59,052 nt of DNA from Acidobacteriota bacterium (GCA_019242475.1 JAFAVK010000114.1:1-59052), one strand, 5' to 3'; shown: positions 38,933 to 51,595, counted from the first letter of the stretch. The notes: generated by a model not told the origin, from the letters alone. Made by a program: numbers and translations.

Positions 38933-39340
38933 TCACTTGCCGACCGCCTCGGGCGCGCGCGCCTGCGCAATCTTCTCCAACAGTCGCTCGAACGCGTCGC
39001 GCAGCTCGCGCTCCGAGAGCCCGAGGTTGACGCCCTCGACCAGGGCCTTCTCCAAAAGCTCGTTCAAGACCCGGCGGCGCTCGGCCTTCGACATCTCGAC
39101 GCCCTGGCTTGAGACGAACGTGCCCGCGCCCTGCCGCTTGTAGATGGTGCCCTCGATCTCCAGGTCGAGGTAGGCGCGCGCCACCGTGTTCGGGTTGACC
39201 GCCAACTCCACCGCCAACTGCCTGACGGACGGCAGGGGCTCCTCCGGCTGGAGCCGCCCCATGGCGACCGCCGTCTTAATCTGCTGAGCGATCTGTAAGT
39301 AAATCGGCAGACCGCTCGACGGGTCGATGTTTATGAACAA
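38933..39340 (-). CDS. GntR-family (YtrA subfamily) transcriptional regulator
   Basis: The protein has 135 residues from a TTG at 39340, chosen because a GGGGGGAA ribosome site precedes it and because the product starts LFINIDPSSGLPIYLQI, the usual YtrA N-terminus. The frame stays open upstream, but that part overlaps the operator palindrome and is unlike the family. The winged helix-turn-helix includes LPSVRQLAVELAVNPNTVARAY near residue 40. The short helical C-terminus without a ligand domain is typical of YtrA regulators of ABC exporters. It should repress its own operon (ATPase and permease) by binding at 39358-39383. Confidence 0.9.
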   Translation of the reverse strand: MFINIDPSSGLPIYLQIAQQIKTAVAMGRLQPEEPLPSVRQLAVELAVNPNTVARAYLDLEIEGTIYKRQGAGTFVSSQGVEMSKAERRRVLNELLEKALVEGVNLGLSERELRDAFERLLEKIAQARAPEAVGK

Positions 39341-39357
39341 CCATTCCCCCCGACCGT

Positions 39358-39383
39358 CACTGTATCGGTCAACTAATACAGTG
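39358..39383. promoter_or_regulatory. Palindromic operator for the GntR regulator
   Basis: CACTGTAT (39358-39365) and ATACAGTG (39376-39383) form a perfect 8-bp inverted repeat around a 10-bp spacer. It lies 18 bp upstream of the TTG start. Such dyads are the usual autoregulatory binding sites of YtrA-type GntR proteins. Confidence 0.7.
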
Positions 39384-39477
39384 ACACACAGTACGGGGCG
39401 CGTCAAGCGAAGGTTTCAAAAAAGTTTCGGCCGCCCGTTGCCGAGCGGCCGAGTATGGTGCGGAGCCTTTGACAGGC

Positions 39478-41679
39478 TTATTTGACTGTCTTCGTGCCGT
39501 TGCCGGCCGGCGCGGCGCCGTCGATGCCGAGGCGGTCTTTGAAGAGGCTGAGGAGGAGCAGCGTGCCGATGCCGCCCGCGCCGTCGCCGGTGCCGCCGGA
39601 AGCGAGGATATCGGGGGTGATGCGGACGCCCTTCTCGCCGATGACCTTGAGGGTCTCGACGAGCGCGACGCCCTGCGGCCCGAGCGCGTTGACCTGCTCG
39701 TGGTAGGCGACGCCCTGCGCCTCGCCCATCAGGCGCACCTTCTCGGCCTCGGCCTTACCGGTGGCGAGGATGTAGTGCGCCTCGCCCTCGGCCTCCGCCT
39801 TGCGCTGCTCGGCGCGGCGCGAGGAGATTTCGACGCCGACGGTCGCGGCCATCAGGTCGCGCTGGTTGTCGGCGTGCGCCTTGGTCTTCTCAAGCTGGAT
39901 GCGCTTCTCCTCGGCCTCGCGCTGCGCGTTGAACATGTTCTGCTTCTGCTCGGCGAGGATTTTTTCGGTCTGCGTCTTCATCAACTCCTCCGGCAGGTGG
40001 ATGTGGCAGATGAGGACGTTGACGACATCGACGTGGTACTTCAGGAGGTGCGCGCGGACGCGGGCCTCGGCGCGCTCCTGCTCCTCGTGGCGGTTCTGCA
40101 GGTACGCCATCGCGGAGGACTCCGACGCCTGGTTGCGGAAGATCGAGTCGATGAGCGGGTGCATCACGTTCTGGATGAGCCGCTCGATGCCGCCGATCTT
40201 GGCGACCATGAAGGGCGCGTCCTCGGGCTTGACGCGGAAGACGACGCGCACTTCGAGCTGCATCGTGAAGCCGTCCTTCGAGATGACCTCGAACGGGTCG
40301 AAGGTGTTCGACGTGTCGCCGGCCGTCCACTCGACGGTCTGGTTGGTCGTCGGGATGATGATGGGCGAGACGGCCAGCGTGTTGACGTAGTAGCGGCCGG
40401 GGCCGACGACCGACTCCTGTATGCCGCGGTAGCCTTCCGGCACCACGTAAGCCTCGTGCGCGCCCTCGTCGAGGCGGCGGTCGGCCGGGTCGGTCATCAT
40501 CAGGTCTTCCTTGATCTCGGCCTCGGTGCGGTTCTCGTCGTCGAGCTTGTCGAGGCGCGCGGCGGCCTCCGTGACGTGCTGCTGCTCCTCGCGCTCCATC
40601 CGCGCGCGCACCTTGTTCGCCATCTGGCGGCGCACCTCCTCGCCCGGGTCTTTGCCGACGTTCGAGACGATGACCGCCACCTCGCCCGGCTTGACCTCGC
40701 GGGCCGGCTCGGGGATGACCTTGAAGACGAGCGGGTTGATGTAGTAGGTGCCGGGCAGCAGGATGTCCTTCTGCGGCCCGCGCTGGCCGCCGTTGCGGAT
40801 GAACTCGTTGCTGTCGGAGAAGTTGTCGTGCCCCTCGACGGGCGTGGCGACGTAGTCGCGCGGGTCGAGCGGCGCGCCGTCCAGGGCTTCGACGAGTCCC
40901 ACCTGATTCTCGTTAATCACGGTCGCGTCGAAGAGGCGGACGAAGAAGAGGCCCGGCTTCGGGTCGCCGCCTTCAAGCGGGACGCTCTGCGTCAGGATGC
41001 GGTAGGTGCCCGGCGTCAGGATTTCGACCTGCGGCCCCTTCTGGCCGCCGCTGGCGACGAACTGCTCGGCGTCCTGGAAGTTACGGTGGCCGTCGATGGC
41101 CTTGCCGTGCAGGCGGCCGGGGTCGAGCGGGTCGCCGTCCGAGGCGGTCGTGATGCCGACCTTGCCCGGCGGGATGGTCGTCACCTTCGAGATGGAGACG
41201 CGGAAGAGGTACGGGTGGATGGGCCACAGCCCCGGCGGGAGCGTGCGGAGCTGCATGCCTTTGACGCCGCCCTGCTTGATGAAGGCGATGGGGTCTTGGA
41301 AGTTGTTGTGCGCGTTCTGGGCGCGGTCGGGCGCGAAGATGCGACCGGCGGGCATCGGCGCGCCGTCGATGGCCTCGACGATGCCCAATTCGTCCGGGCC
41401 GATCTCGATGAGCGGCACCTTGCGCACGACCTTCTCGAAGGGCCACTTGACGAGGTGGAGGCCGGGCTTGAGCACGTCGGCCTGGATGCCGACCTCGCCC
41501 TCGGTGGCGACGACGCGGCCCGGGGGCATCTTCGCGCCGACGTAGCGCCGCTCCTTGATGGCGATCTCGCGCGCGCCGACGTTGACGAGTATCTTGCTCA
41601 AGATGACAAGAAAGACGATCAGCGCGACGCCGACTAGCACGATGATGGGGATGTAGACGGCTATATCGTTGTTGTTCAT
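39478..41679 (-). CDS. SPFH/flotillin-like protein with three vault-like repeats
   Basis: A 733-residue protein. Residues 1-30 form a transmembrane anchor (YIPIIVLVGVALIVFLVIL). Residues about 90-340 hold three similar units of about 95 residues, each with the order GxVEA-DGxPxxPGR, GHxNFQD, FIxxGGQKGPQ, ILPPGTYxIxP; the best-matched pieces are NFQDPIAF, NFQDAEQF and NFSDSNEF. An SPFH/band-7 domain follows (about 430-560), then a coiled coil rich in Glu/Lys/Gln/Ala (about 575-680) and a Gly-rich C-terminus. SPFH proteins scaffold membrane domains. The triplicated unit resembles the repeats of major vault protein. A small membrane gene lies directly upstream. Confidence 0.85.
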   Translation of the reverse strand: MNNNDIAVYIPIIVLVGVALIVFLVILSKILVNVGAREIAIKERRYVGAKMPPGRVVATEGEVGIQADVLKPGLHLVKWPFEKVVRKVPLIEIGPDELGIVEAIDGAPMPAGRIFAPDRAQNAHNNFQDPIAFIKQGGVKGMQLRTLPPGLWPIHPYLFRVSISKVTTIPPGKVGITTASDGDPLDPGRLHGKAIDGHRNFQDAEQFVASGGQKGPQVEILTPGTYRILTQSVPLEGGDPKPGLFFVRLFDATVINENQVGLVEALDGAPLDPRDYVATPVEGHDNFSDSNEFIRNGGQRGPQKDILLPGTYYINPLVFKVIPEPAREVKPGEVAVIVSNVGKDPGEEVRRQMANKVRARMEREEQQHVTEAAARLDKLDDENRTEAEIKEDLMMTDPADRRLDEGAHEAYVVPEGYRGIQESVVGPGRYYVNTLAVSPIIIPTTNQTVEWTAGDTSNTFDPFEVISKDGFTMQLEVRVVFRVKPEDAPFMVAKIGGIERLIQNVMHPLIDSIFRNQASESSAMAYLQNRHEEQERAEARVRAHLLKYHVDVVNVLICHIHLPEELMKTQTEKILAEQKQNMFNAQREAEEKRIQLEKTKAHADNQRDLMAATVGVEISSRRAEQRKAEAEGEAHYILATGKAEAEKVRLMGEAQGVAYHEQVNALGPQGVALVETLKVIGEKGVRITPDILASGGTGDGAGGIGTLLLLSLFKDRLGIDGAAPAGNGTKTVK

Positions 41680-41760
41680 GTGGACTCCAGTCCTTCAGTT
41701 TCTCCCGACCGTTTTCAAGAAGACGTTGAACGCGACACGGGTTAGCAGGCGCGCCTTTTT

Positions 41761-42480
41761 TTAGGGTGGCGGGCGCCCGTCTTCCGACGCCCGCCCGGCC
41801 GCGCGCCCGCGCTCACCCGTGGCGAGCCTGCGGCGCACGTCGGCCAGCTTCTGCTTGAGGACGAAGCCCGCCCCCGAGCGCTTGGCCTCCGAGGAGAGCA
41901 GCCAGTACTCGGACTCGAAGAGCGAGCGCAAGTCCTCCGCGCCGAGCGCGCCGAGGCCGCCCGCCTCCCAGAGCTGTAAGACCTCCGTGACGGCGCGGCC
42001 GAACGTGCCGGCGTCGTCCGAGAGGGCCGAGACGTGGAGCAGCTCGGCCGTCGAGGAGGGCGTCGGCCCTTCGCGCCACGCGCCGAGCAGCATCTCGGCC
42101 AGCTCGGGCGAGGCGCGCAGGTCTCGGCCGCCCGCGACGTACGAGGCCAGCTCGCGCACGCGCGCGGCGTCGCCCGAGGCGCGCCCGACCAGCCCGTCGA
42201 GGACGAAGCGGTAGAGCGCCGCGTCTTCGGAGGCGCGCGCCTCCGTCAGCGCCGAGAGGTCGCCGCGCTCGGCGCGCTCGCGCAGCTCGCCGCGCCTGAT
42301 CTGCTCGGGGCTCTCTTTGGGGTTCTCGCTGTCCTGGGCGGCCGTGTCGAAGAGCCCGCGCGGGCTCAGGCCGGCGGGAAGCTCGCCTGCGACCTCGTCA
42401 GACCTGGAGCGTTTCGTGCGGAGGATTGCGAAGGTGGCTACGAAGAGCAGGAAGACTGAGATGATGAGAATGGCGCTCAC
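41761..42480 (-). CDS. Single-pass membrane protein, unknown function
   Basis: The protein has 239 residues from a GTG at 42480. Residues 3-22 form one membrane segment (AILIISVFLLFVATFAIL). The rest is Ala/Arg/Glu/Leu-rich and mostly helical, with a middle section repeating helical pairs (for example ELASYVAGG and LAEMLLGAW), which suggests an alpha-solenoid. No catalytic motif is visible. Its stop is 82 bp from the SPFH start on the same strand, so it is probably a partner of that scaffold protein. The family is not recognised. Confidence 0.7.
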   Translation of the reverse strand: MSAILIISVFLLFVATFAILRTKRSRSDEVAGELPAGLSPRGLFDTAAQDSENPKESPEQIRRGELRERAERGDLSALTEARASEDAALYRFVLDGLVGRASGDAARVRELASYVAGGRDLRASPELAEMLLGAWREGPTPSSTAELLHVSALSDDAGTFGRAVTEVLQLWEAGGLGALGAEDLRSLFESEYWLLSSEAKRSGAGFVLKQKLADVRRRLATGERGRAAGRASEDGRPPP

Positions 42481-42685
42481 TTTTAACGCCTAAAACCCCG
42501 CGGCCGGCACCCAAAACCTTTGGCTCCCACGAGCCGACGACCGCGGCGCTGTTCCGTCGATGTTATACGAAAAAACTGTCAGAAGGTTGCGGGGCGGCTC
42601 AAACTCCGGCGAGGCCGCCGCCCCGCTGGAAACGTCGGGCGACGAATCATACATCGGAAAGGTAAAAGGCAGAAGGCAAAAAGGA

Positions 42686-42765
42686 CGTGAACCGTAAACG
42701 GTAAACCGTGACAGGAGAAAGGCGGCTTGCCTTCTCTCGTCACGGTTTACGGTTCACGGTTCACG
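42686..42765. repeat. CCGTAAA/CGGTTTA-word hairpin
   Basis: The left arm CGTGAACCGTAAACGGTAAA... (42686-42712) is built of 7-bp words, and the right arm (42739-42765) is its complement with about three mismatches. The loop contains a smaller GAGAAAGGC/GCCTTCTCTC pairing. It is followed by the stop of the DUF5916 gene. A preceding AGGTAAAAGGCAGAAGG run shows the same 7-bp rhythm. Confidence 0.82.
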
Positions 42766-42772
42766 CCTTACT

Positions 42773-45367
<2,595 letters not shown>

Positions 45368-45612
45368 GGGTTATGGTTCCGACTCCGGCAGGCGCGGCGC
45401 GCGGCCACACGCGCCCCACGCGCAGGGGGCTGCGACTCCGGCCGCACCGTCGCGGCGGTCTCTGCCTTTCAGTTTTTCTTTAATAGCCCGGGAGCGATGC
45501 GGAGGGGTTTAATCGTCCCGGCCTGCCGTCCCGCCTGTTCACGGCGCTTGAGCGGCGCCGGCAAAGAGTTGTTAAGAGGTGAGGCGAACGGCCGCCTCAC
45601 CTGACCGTCAAA

Positions 45613-46362
45613 CTACTCGCCCGCCCACTCGGCCGACGTGAACGTGACCGGCGCGGGAGGGGCCGCCGGAAGCTGGCGGGGCTGCTGCGGCGCGCGCGGC
45701 GTGGTCGCCGGGCAGCCGCCGCACTTGAGCCTCAGCACCTTCGTCTTCGCGCCGTCGCGGACGACGCGGAACTCGTAGGAGGCGGGCAGCGTCGCGTTGA
45801 GCGTGCGCACGGCCTCCTCGGTGGCCTTCTGCCACTCGAAATCCTTCGCCTCGGAGCGCCCATTCGCGGAGTAGTCCACGCGCAGGCCGTCGGCGGAGGT
45901 CAGGGTGTGCGCGAGGGCGCGCGGGTCGATGCCGGCGTCCGGCGGGATGAGCATCGCGACCTCGCCCCTGACTTCGGGCAGCGGCGCGAAGACCTTGTCG
46001 GCCTCCTTAACCACGACCTTCGCCTCGTTGTTGATGGGGTCGTTCTTGGGGTCGCCGAGCATCGCGCCCTGCTCGAAAGACTTCCCTGCGGCGCGGCCGG
46101 ACGCTTCGACCCTGCCCGTCTTCGGAACCTGTGCGCCCGACTTCGTCTTCGGGCAGAAGGCGAGAAGGCTCTCGGCCGGGCGCGCGGCGGGGGCGGCGGC
46201 GGTCGGCTCGCCCGCGGGCAGACTCAGGAACGCGTGCAGGAGTTCGCGGTGCAGCCGCGCGCCGACCGCGCCCTTCAGCGCGTGGAGGTCGTGCGAGAGC
46301 TGCGGCAGCGAGAAGAGCGCCGCGGCGATGATGACGAACGCGATGACTGATCTGTGCTTCAT
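45613..46362 (-). CDS. Secreted or anchored hypothetical protein
   Basis: The protein has 249 residues from the ATG at 46362, where a signal anchor follows (SVIAFVIIAAALFSLPQL). A low-complexity Ala/Pro stretch covers about residues 60-85. Further on there is a small domain near residues 110-220, with EGAMLG-like and VFAPLPEVRGEVAMLIPPD segments and a CGGC pair near residue 215. The CxxC pair may bind metal or form a disulfide. The C-terminus is Pro-rich. No family is recognised. Confidence 0.65.
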   Translation of the reverse strand: MKHRSVIAFVIIAAALFSLPQLSHDLHALKGAVGARLHRELLHAFLSLPAGEPTAAAPAARPAESLLAFCPKTKSGAQVPKTGRVEASGRAAGKSFEQGAMLGDPKNDPINNEAKVVVKEADKVFAPLPEVRGEVAMLIPPDAGIDPRALAHTLTSADGLRVDYSANGRSEAKDFEWQKATEEAVRTLNATLPASYEFRVVRDGAKTKVLRLKCGGCPATTPRAPQQPRQLPAAPPAPVTFTSAEWAGE

Positions 46363-46837
46363 AACCAACCCGCCTTTTTCAGGAGGCCCGAGCGGCCACC
46401 GACTTGAATCAGCCTCAACTGCTAACGGCTCCAACTATTCCCGAAACACCACCCGCCCGGATTTCGTGGCAACTTTTTTTGGCTTACAATGGCGCCCGGC
46501 GTTCACCGAATCAGAGTTCAAGGCTGTACACGCGCGGGCCGCCCCCTCGGTTCGTTTTCGCGTCTGGCGACGTTCGGGCTGTAGCCTCTCTCGTCACTGT
46601 TAGTGGCGCGGCCCGACGGTTGGTTTCAAAAAATCTGCGGGGCCGGTTCCTTTTTTTCGGGCCGCCGGCGGGGCCGCACTCCCGACCTTATTAACGCGTA
46701 AGGATGCGGCCTTTTGGATCGAGGGCTCAACGCAATTGTGACGAAACTACCCGGGCTGGGACGGGCGGCGCGTTTCGCGTGACGAGACGGACTGGGGCGG
46801 GGACGAAATTACGGACAAGATCATCCACGGAGGGACG
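46363..46837. other. Divergent intergenic region
   Basis: This 475-bp gap separates the secreted minus-strand gene from the plus-strand aldo/keto reductase. It must hold both promoters. It includes a T-tract at about 46468-46478 followed by GGCTTACAATGG, but no clear -35/-10 pair. A GGAGG ribosome site for the reductase lies at about 46830. I see no RNA structure, repeat or credible small gene. Confidence 0.5.
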
Positions 46838-47812
46838 ATGAGGTATAGAAGATTTGGACGGACGGGCTGGGAGGTGAGCGAGGTCGGCTACGGCATGTGG
46901 GGCATGGGCGGCTGGAGCGGCTCGGACGACGAAGAGTCGCTGCGCTCTTTGCAGCGAGCGGTCGAGCTGGGCGTCAACTTCTTCGACACCGCCTGGGGCT
47001 ACGGCGAGGGGCACAGCGAGGGGCTGCTCGGCCGGCTCGTCCGCGCGAACCCGGACAGGCGGCTCTACACGGCCTCGAAAATCCCGCCGAAGAATTTCAA
47101 GTGGCCGAGCCGGCGCGGCTTCACGCTCGACGAGACGTTCCCGCCCGAGCACATCGAGGAGTACGTCCACAGCAGCCTCAGGAACTCGGGCCTTGAGAAG
47201 TTCGACCTGATGCAGTTCCACGTCTGGGAGGACGAATGGGTCGAGGACGACCGCTGGGCGAAGAAGATGGACGAGCTGCGCTCGCAGGGCCTGGTCGGCG
47301 CGGTCGGCATCAGCATCAACCGCTGGGAGCCCTGGAACGGCGTGCGCGCCGTCCGTTCGGGCCACATCGACGCCGTGCAGGTCATCTACAACATCTTCGA
47401 CCAGAACCCGGAGGACGAGCTGTTCCCCGCCTGCCGCGAGATGGACGTGGCCGTTATCGCGCGCGTCCCCTTCGACGAGGGAACTCTGACCGGCACGCTC
47501 ACCAAGGAGAGCAGTTGGCCCGAGGGCGACTGGCGCAACACCTACTTCGTCCCCGAGAACCTCATCCCGAGCGTCGAGCGCGCCGACGCCTTGAAGCCCG
47601 TCGCCGAGCGCGCGGGGCTCACGCTGCCGGAGATGGCTCTGCGCTTCATCCTCTCGAACCCGACGGTCTCGACCATCATCCCCGGCATGCGCAAGCTCAA
47701 GAACGTCGAGTCGAACGCCGCCGCGAGCGACGCCGGCGCGCTCGCGCCCGAGCTGCTTGAAGAGCTGCGCCCGCACCGCTGGGAGCGCAAGCCGAAGCCC
47801 TGGTCGCAGTGA
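46838..47812 (+). CDS. Aldo/keto reductase
   Basis: The protein has 324 residues from the ATG at 46838, preceded by GGAGGGACG. The catalytic tetrad is visible: Asp and Tyr in FFDTAWGYGEGHSE near residue 50, Lys in ASKIPP near residue 82, and His in MQFHVWED near residue 127. NADPH-binding features near the C-terminus include TIIPGMRKLKNVESN. It matches the AKR group close to YhdN/IolS-type oxidoreductases. It reduces aldehydes or ketones with NADPH in the cytoplasm. The next gene starts 9 bp after its stop, so they share a transcript. Confidence 0.92.
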   Translation: MRYRRFGRTGWEVSEVGYGMWGMGGWSGSDDEESLRSLQRAVELGVNFFDTAWGYGEGHSEGLLGRLVRANPDRRLYTASKIPPKNFKWPSRRGFTLDETFPPEHIEEYVHSSLRNSGLEKFDLMQFHVWEDEWVEDDRWAKKMDELRSQGLVGAVGISINRWEPWNGVRAVRSGHIDAVQVIYNIFDQNPEDELFPACREMDVAVIARVPFDEGTLTGTLTKESSWPEGDWRNTYFVPENLIPSVERADALKPVAERAGLTLPEMALRFILSNPTVSTIIPGMRKLKNVESNAAASDAGALAPELLEELRPHRWERKPKPWSQ

Positions 47813-47820
47813 GAAGGCAG

Positions 47821-48498
47821 ATGAAACACACGTCGAACTTCATGCGCACGCGGCGGGCGTCGGCGGCGCTGCTGCTGTGTGCGCTCGTTCTCCTATCCGC
47901 ACGGGCGCAAGACCAACCTCCGAAAGAGGCGGGCACGTTCCGCGCGCCCGACCTCGTCGAGTTAGTGAAGCTCGACAAGACAATCAAGCTCGACATTCGT
48001 TATGCAACCGAGAACAACTTCGCGGGGCGCGCGGTCTACACTGAGGCGCGCGCCTTCTTACAGCGCCCCGCCGCCGAGGCGCTCCTGCGCGTCAGCCGCG
48101 CGCTGCGGAAGAAGGGCTACGGCCTCGCGGTCTTCGACGGCTACCGCCCTTGGTCTGTGACGAAACTCTTCTGGGAGATCACGCCCGCCGACAAGAAGCA
48201 GTTCGTCGCAGACCCCGCCAAAGGCTCGCGCCACAACCGCGGCTGCGCCGTTGACCTCACGCTCTACGACCTGAAGACCGGCCGCGAGGTCTCGATGCCC
48301 GGTGAGTACGACGAGATGTCGGAGCGCTCGCACGTCAACTACGCGGGCGGCACGCCCGAGCAGCGCCGCCTCCGCGACCTCCTCCGCGCCGCGATGGAGG
48401 CCGAAGGCTTCGCCCCCTACGAGCCCGAGTGGTGGCACTACGACTTCAAGGACTGGCGCCAGTATCCGATTCTGAACCTCGGCTTCTCTGAGATAAAC

Positions 48499-48510
<12 letters not shown>
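47821..48510 (+). CDS. VanX-like D-Ala-D-Ala dipeptidase (peptidase M15D)
   Basis: The protein has 229 residues from the ATG at 47821; a GTG at 47809 overlaps the previous stop. A signal peptide (ALLLCALVLLSARAQ) indicates export. Zinc-site motifs are SRHNRGCAVDLTLYD (SxHxxGxAxD) near residue 138 and EWWHYDF (ExxH) near residue 205; the active Arg is in DGYRPW near residue 105. VanX hydrolyses D-Ala-D-Ala; exported members act on peptidoglycan fragments. No van ligase or regulators are nearby, so housekeeping recycling is more likely than vancomycin resistance. The last residues Gly-Arg-Gln and the stop are read from the GGCAGTA repeat element, an unusual 3' end. Confidence 0.9.
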
Positions 48511-48739
<229 letters not shown>

Positions 48740-49001
48740 CGTTGTTCACCCCAAATAGTGCCGGGCTTGCACCATCTGGCATAGGCGCCGAACGTAGACC
48801 CGCACTCTTTTCTCGGAAACGGCCTGTCAACCTTCTCCGCGTCGTCGGCCCGCGGTCACGGGCACGTGCTTTGCACCGGCCGCGGGCAAAGGACGAAAGC
48901 CCCCGCGAGTTCTCTTCCCTGCCGGGGAAGCAAGGCTTCGTCCGCCCCGCTTCTGCCCCCAAGCAGAGCCCGTTTGATTCGCGAACGAAGGAGCGTCCAG
49001 T

Positions 49002-51194
49002 ATGCGTTCTCGTCTCTCTGCGCCGACAGCTCTCCTCTTCCTTCTCTCCATCATCTGTCTCTTGAACACGGCGGCGCGCGCCGCCGACGACACGTACAAC
49101 GACGAAGACGAGTACGAGGAGCACGCGCGCGTCCTGCGCGTCAGCCTCCTCAAGGGCGAGGTCAGCCTCAAGCGCGCCGGCGAAGACGAGTGGGAGGACG
49201 CGCGCCTGAACGCGCCGCTCGTCGAGGGCGACGTGCTGGCGACCGGGCGCGACGCGCGCCTTGAGATTCAGGCCGACGCGCGCAACTTCGTCCGCGTCGG
49301 CCCCGACTCCGTCATCCGCGTCGTCACGCTGCGCGACGAAGGCATCGCCCTCAGCCTCTCCGAAGGAACGGCGACCTTCCGCCTCGCACACTTCGACAAG
49401 GCCAAAGAGTATTTCGAGCTTGACGCACCCGGCACGACCGTCGCCGCCGAGAGGGTCGGCCAGTATCGCGTGGACGTGGGGGGCGACGGCGCCGTGCGTG
49501 TCACCGTGCGCGGGGACGGGCGCGCGCGCATCTACTCGCAGAACGCGGGCTTCGTCCTGCGCAACGACCGCACGGCGCGGCTCGCGCCCGACGGCTCCGG
49601 CGAGAGTGACTGGGAGTTCATGGCGGCGGCCGGCTTCGACGAGTGGGACTCCTGGAACGACGAGCGCGAGCACTACCTCGCCGAGCGTCTGAAGTTCGAG
49701 GGGCGCGAGCGCTACTACGACTCCGACGTGTACGGCGCCGAAGAGCTGGACGCGTACGGCGACTGGGTCTACACGAAGGACTACGGCTACATCTGGCGCC
49801 CGCAGACGACGGTCGTCAACGTCTACAACGACTGGGCGCCGTACCGCTACGGAAGTTGGGTCTGGTGCGCGCCTTACGGTTGGACTTGGGTGGCGGACGA
49901 GCCGTGGGGCTGGGCGCCGTACCACTACGGCCGCTGGGTCTACTACAACAACGATTGGTGCTGGGCTCCGCGCGGCTACGGATACCGCTACCGCCGCGCC
50001 CGGTGGCGGCCCGCGCTCGTCGCCTTCGTCACGCTCGACTTCGGGCGCGACCGGCAGGTCTGCTGGTATCCGCTCACGTACGGCCAGCGCGACCCGCGCG
50101 GACGCTTCTGGTCGCGCGGCTACGACCGTCTGTCGCCGCTCGGCGGGCGCGACCTCGAACACCTGCGGCGCCAGAACCCGCACCTTCTGCGCGCCGTCTC
50201 GACCGTGCCCGCGCGCGAGTTCGGCGGAAGGACTTTGCGTGCGCGACCCGCGGCCGGCGACCTCGCCGCGCGCGCCTTGACGAGCGACCCCGTGCGCGGG
50301 CAACTGCCCATCGCCCGGGGCGACTCCTTGCGCGGCGTGCCGCGCGTCGGCGCCGGCCCCGCGGGCGAGAGAACCACGGGCGCGAACGGCCGCGACACCC
50401 TGACGATCAACCGGCCGACTCCCGTCATGCCTCCGAGGGCCATCGCCGACCGCCCGACCGGCGCCGCCACGCGCACGCCCGGCGCCCCGCTCGAAGGCGA
50501 GCTGCGCCGCACGCGCGTCTTCAACAACCGCGAGCCGCGCGCGCCCTCAACGCCCGACGCATCCGCCGGCGCCGGCTCGCAGGGCTCCGGCCCCGGCGGC
50601 GGCGACGTCGGCACGAGCACCGGCGCGGTCGAGCGTCCGCGCTCTTACGGCACGCCGACCACAAGCCCCCGCGGCGACTCCGCGCGGCCCGCGCGTGTGC
50701 GACCGACGAGCCCGGACGTGCCCGCCGAGCCGGCGCCCGGCGGCTCCCCGACCGGCGACGACGCCGTTTCGCCCAAGCGGCGCGAGCGTAACAACGGCGG
50801 CGGCAACGACGACGGCCCGAGCACCGTCAACCGCCCGCGCTACGAGCCGCGCATACGGCCTCGGGACGAAGAGGGCGGCGGCAACTCCGCCCCCCCGGCG
50901 CGGCGCGAGGCACCGCCTTCGTACAACCCGGAGCCTTCGGCGCCGCGCGAGTCGCCCGCCCCGCGGCGCGAAGCGCCCGAGCCGCGGCACGAATCGCCGC
51001 GCTCCGAGCCACGCCCCGAGCCGCGCCACGAACAGCCGCGACAGGAGTCGCCGCGCTCCGAGCCGCAGCAGGAGGCCCCACGTCACGAGTCGCCTCGTCA
51101 GGAAGCACCGCATCAAGCGGCTCCTCGACAGGAGGCTCCGCGCCACAGTGACTCGGACGCGCCGCGGGCCAAGGGACGGCCGGACAACCGCTAA
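49002..51194 (+). CDS. FecR-domain secreted protein with Trp/Tyr-rich and Pro/Arg/Glu tail
   Basis: A 730-residue protein. Signal peptide: ALLFLLSIICLLNTAARA. Residues about 45-170 are a FecR-like domain (RVSLLKGEVSLKRAGED; LEIQADARNFVRVGPDS). Residues about 240-360 are rich in aromatic repeats, with YGDWVYTKDYGYIWRP, YGSWVWCAPYGW and YGRWVYYNNDWCWAP, a YxWxxW-type module. The last 300 residues are disordered Pro/Arg/Gly, ending in about fifteen units of the PRHESPRSEPR type. FecR-like domains in such proteins sit outside the membrane rather than acting with a sigma factor, and none is near. Function unknown; the tail may bind cell-wall polymers. Confidence 0.85.
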   Translation: MRSRLSAPTALLFLLSIICLLNTAARAADDTYNDEDEYEEHARVLRVSLLKGEVSLKRAGEDEWEDARLNAPLVEGDVLATGRDARLEIQADARNFVRVGPDSVIRVVTLRDEGIALSLSEGTATFRLAHFDKAKEYFELDAPGTTVAAERVGQYRVDVGGDGAVRVTVRGDGRARIYSQNAGFVLRNDRTARLAPDGSGESDWEFMAAAGFDEWDSWNDEREHYLAERLKFEGRERYYDSDVYGAEELDAYGDWVYTKDYGYIWRPQTTVVNVYNDWAPYRYGSWVWCAPYGWTWVADEPWGWAPYHYGRWVYYNNDWCWAPRGYGYRYRRARWRPALVAFVTLDFGRDRQVCWYPLTYGQRDPRGRFWSRGYDRLSPLGGRDLEHLRRQNPHLLRAVSTVPAREFGGRTLRARPAAGDLAARALTSDPVRGQLPIARGDSLRGVPRVGAGPAGERTTGANGRDTLTINRPTPVMPPRAIADRPTGAATRTPGAPLEGELRRTRVFNNREPRAPSTPDASAGAGSQGSGPGGGDVGTSTGAVERPRSYGTPTTSPRGDSARPARVRPTSPDVPAEPAPGGSPTGDDAVSPKRRERNNGGGNDDGPSTVNRPRYEPRIRPRDEEGGGNSAPPARREAPPSYNPEPSAPRESPAPRREAPEPRHESPRSEPRPEPRHEQPRQESPRSEPQQEAPRHESPRQEAPHQAAPRQEAPRHSDSDAPRAKGRPDNR

Positions 51195-51314
51195 CGCGAG
51201 AGTCGGAGGCGCGAGACGGGGCCTTGCACCTCCGCCTGGCGGCGGCGGAACGCCGCGCGGACACGACCGACGCGACTCGCCGCGCGACGCTCCGCCGCCG
51301 CAGATTGATGAAGA

Positions 51315-51550
<236 letters not shown>

Positions 51551-51595
51551 TCTCTTTCACCCACTCTCTCCGGATTGCCGCCGAAAGGACTTCAG

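Noticed and set aside
49002..51194. FecR-type anti-sigma regulator
   Set aside because: The protein carries a signal peptide and long aromatic and disordered segments, and there is no ECF sigma gene or TonB receptor next to it.
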